Assembly: GCA_016711605.1 (NCBI GenBank)
Contig: JADJSS010000046.1
Location: 1 to 64,000, forward strand
Length of the DNA: 64,000 nucleotides
Source of the DNA: Saprospirales bacterium
GTDB taxonomy: Bacteria > Bacteroidota > Bacteroidia > Chitinophagales > JADIYW01
Direction of reading: 5' to 3'
Part shown: one piece after another, positions 62,280 through 64,000 of the stretch
Layout: each line of letters opens with the position of its first letter
How positions within the stretch are numbered: position 1 is the stretch's first letter
Made by a program: the position numbers and the translations under genes
The notes under the pieces: generated by a model
Databases searched by the model: none
Told to the model about the DNA's origin: nothing
What the model saw: only the letters and a program-made list of their open reading frames with translations

Positions 62280-64000
62280 TTAAAAAACAAAAACTTTTGA
62301 AATGGTTTCTTTTGCTTCTGGAATATCACTTACTTCTAACGACATTAAAATTTCTTTAGTGATGTCTTTTACCAAAACCATTCTGTTGGCTTGTATGGCA
62401 ATCACTTGTTCAAAAATATTCCGAACAACGCGCGCATTTCCAAATGTAGAATTTCGTTTTTCATACAAACCATCAAAAATTAATTGTAGTTTTTTTTCTG
62501 CATCTGGTGTTAAAATAAAATCTGCTTTTTTAGCGATGCCTTTGAAAATATCCATCATTTCTTGTGGTGTGTAATGTTCAAATTTAAAGTAACGATTGAA
62601 GCGCGATTGCAATCCTGGATTAGATTGAATAAATGTTTTCATTTCATCTGGATAGCCAGCAGCAATTACAGCCAAATCATCGCGATGGTCTTCCATGCGT
62701 TTCAATAAAGTTTCAATCGCTTCGTTTCCAAAATCTTTTCCTGAATCATCTTTTGATAATGCATATGCTTCATCAATAAACAGCACACCATTGATGGCAG
62801 CTTTCACTACTTCATCTACTTTCAACGCCGTTTGTCCAACATAACCAGCTACCAAACCAGCGCGATCTGTTTCTACAATATGACCAGATGATAAATAACC
62901 TAAATGCTTATAAATTCTACCAAGCAAACGCGCAATGGTTGTTTTTCCAGTTCCTGGTGGACCCATAAAAACAGAATGCAACATTCGTTCTGTTGCTTTT
63001 AGTCCTTGTGTTTCTCGTATCTTTTGAACTTTTAAAAAATTGACCAAATCCTGAATATCTGTTTTGATATTTTTTAATCCAACCAATTCATTTATTTCTA
63101 ACATTACTTTATCTAAAGTATCATCTTCAGGTACTGAACTTTGTTTTACATTGGTTAGATTTTTCTTTGGATGAAAACACAACTGTTGAATACGTTCCAA
63201 TGTTTTTTGCTCAGCATCAGAAACGGAATTATCAGTATTTGCAAGTATTATAGCTAATTGATTATACACTGCTGCTAAAGTATCAAACTGTTTGTGTTGT
63301 ACACGAAACAAAATAGATGGTAAAATAAATTGTTCTTTGTATTCATCAGATGGTGCCAAAAATTTTGCATTTTTTACTTTTTCAACACTTTCTAAAAACT
63401 TAGGATTAGCTACCATTTCATTGATACGTTCCAAAGATAAATTTTCTGCAAAATCATTTCCTTGTAATCGTTCAAATAAATATGCTAATGCAAATTTACC
63501 TTTGATATTTTCTTGTTCTGGAAGATTAAAAATTTGATTGTAAATTTCAATGGCATCTTGCAAAACCACATGATGTGTTTTGAACTCATCTTTCAGAACA
63601 TCTGATTTTGTTAATGATTTCTGAAGTACATCTAAAAAATCTTTATCTGCATTTAATTGCTCAATAATAGAAAATAATTTAAAACCTTCTACTTGTAAAA
63701 TATCTAAATAAGCAGAAGGAATTTCAAAATTAGTTTCATCCACTTCATTAGTTATTTCATTTTTTTCTGTTGATTTCGTCGTAGATTTTTTATCAAAGTT
63801 GCCAATTGAAATATCATTTAATAATTGAAATAATGGAGTTGCTACTATTTTGAAATCAGCACCTAAAATTTGTTCAATTGTTTTAACATCTATTTTTTTA
63901 TTCAATTCAGTTATTGGAATTACATTCGGTTTTTCTGTAACAAAATGAAAGTTTTTATCGGTTAATACAAATCCTTTAAAGTTATTTAATTCTCTTCTAT
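62280..64000 (-). CDS. CbxX/SpoVK-type AAA ATPase, 5' end beyond the window
   Basis: At least 573 residues are visible. The N-terminal ~270 are helical and family-specific (SAYLDILQVEGFKLFSIIEQLN, VENVK-type segments). The AAA domain has LDKVMLEINELVGLKNIKTDIQDLVNFLKVQKIRE, Walker A MGPPGTGKTTIARLLGRIY, Walker B GVLFIDEAYAL, sensor 1 DDLAVIAAGYP and QSRFNRYFKFEHY with the arginine finger. This is the CbbX/SpoVK class, hexameric remodelling ATPases. The frame stays open to base 64000 (reading RRELNNFKGFVLTDKNFHF upstream), so the TTG at 63905 is probably not the true start. Confidence 0.88.
   Translation of the reverse strand, partial: RRELNNFKGFVLTDKNFHFVTEKPNVIPITELNKKIDVKTIEQILGADFKIVATPLFQLLNDISIGNFDKKSTTKSTEKNEITNEVDETNFEIPSAYLDILQVEGFKLFSIIEQLNADKDFLDVLQKSLTKSDVLKDEFKTHHVVLQDAIEIYNQIFNLPEQENIKGKFALAYLFERLQGNDFAENLSLERINEMVANPKFLESVEKVKNAKFLAPSDEYKEQFILPSILFRVQHKQFDTLAAVYNQLAIILANTDNSVSDAEQKTLERIQQLCFHPKKNLTNVKQSSVPEDDTLDKVMLEINELVGLKNIKTDIQDLVNFLKVQKIRETQGLKATERMLHSVFMGPPGTGKTTIARLLGRIYKHLGYLSSGHIVETDRAGLVAGYVGQTALKVDEVVKAAINGVLFIDEAYALSKDDSGKDFGNEAIETLLKRMEDHRDDLAVIAAGYPDEMKTFIQSNPGLQSRFNRYFKFEHYTPQEMMDIFKGIAKKADFILTPDAEKKLQLIFDGLYEKRNSTFGNARVVRNIFEQVIAIQANRMVLVKDITKEILMSLEVSDIPEAKETISKVFVF

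Overview
The window is about 64 kb of low-GC chromosomal DNA from a member of the Bacteroidota. The evidence is the gliding gene gldC, secreted proteins ending in type IX secretion (T9SS) sorting domains, a GEVED protein, DUF4294, the short Bacteroidota-type primary sigma factor, bacillithiol-pathway genes (bshB1 and a YtxJ-like bacilliredoxin), and starts without Shine-Dalgarno sequences. Order and family cannot be fixed by eye; a Chitinophagia/Sphingobacteriia-like organism is plausible. No rRNA, tRNA, prophage or CRISPR array was seen.

Layout. 1-3.4 kb: broken envelope genes, osmC, ytxJ and mpl. 3.4-8.4 kb: a DUF4288-like protein, a dolichol-phosphate-mannose-type glycosyltransferase, and a histidine kinase - histidine kinase - LuxR regulator cluster. 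8.6-11.2 kb: a repeat-rich adhesin with an S74 intramolecular chaperone. 11.3-16.4 kb: purS, a B12-binding radical SAM protein, RNase H, an esterase and a PhnB-like protein. 16.4-22.5 kb: an accessory zone with two palindromic repeat families, a DUF559 nuclease, a WalJ-like hydrolase and a umuD-umuC-SRAP operon. 22.6-31.1 kb: an eight-gene efflux operon with a TetR repressor and twin operators. 31.2-41.4 kb: gldC, an ABC-F ATPase, bshB1, a glutathione peroxidase, ubiE and several lipoproteins. 41.8-47.5 kb: T9SS cargo including an M64 metallopeptidase. 47.5-54.2 kb: ribBA, a glycosyltransferase, a toxin-antitoxin pair, lptG/F and rpoD. 54.3-64 kb: gap, a GxxExxY cassette inside inverted repeats, ffh, rnr and a coiled-coil/PspA-like/AAA cluster running off the right edge.

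Sequence quality matters here. At least a dozen genes, including gap, mpl and a response regulator, are split by frameshifts, several clearly at homopolymer runs that are one base short. The simplest reading is uncorrected long-read error, so I annotate the reconstructed genes and flag the breaks. Two genes (mpl and the WalJ-like hydrolase) also lack internal segments, which single-base errors do not explain.

The most interesting signal is that two unrelated small PD-(D/E)XK-type proteins (DUF559 at 16.8-17.2 kb and GxxExxY at 55.8-56.2 kb) each sit between copies of their own inverted repeat. The DUF559 gene occupies exactly the position that is only a 12-13 bp spacer between tandem repeat units elsewhere. 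This suggests repeat-associated nuclease cassettes analogous to REP/RAYT systems. A second candidate is the AAA ATPase plus two coiled-coil proteins at the right edge.
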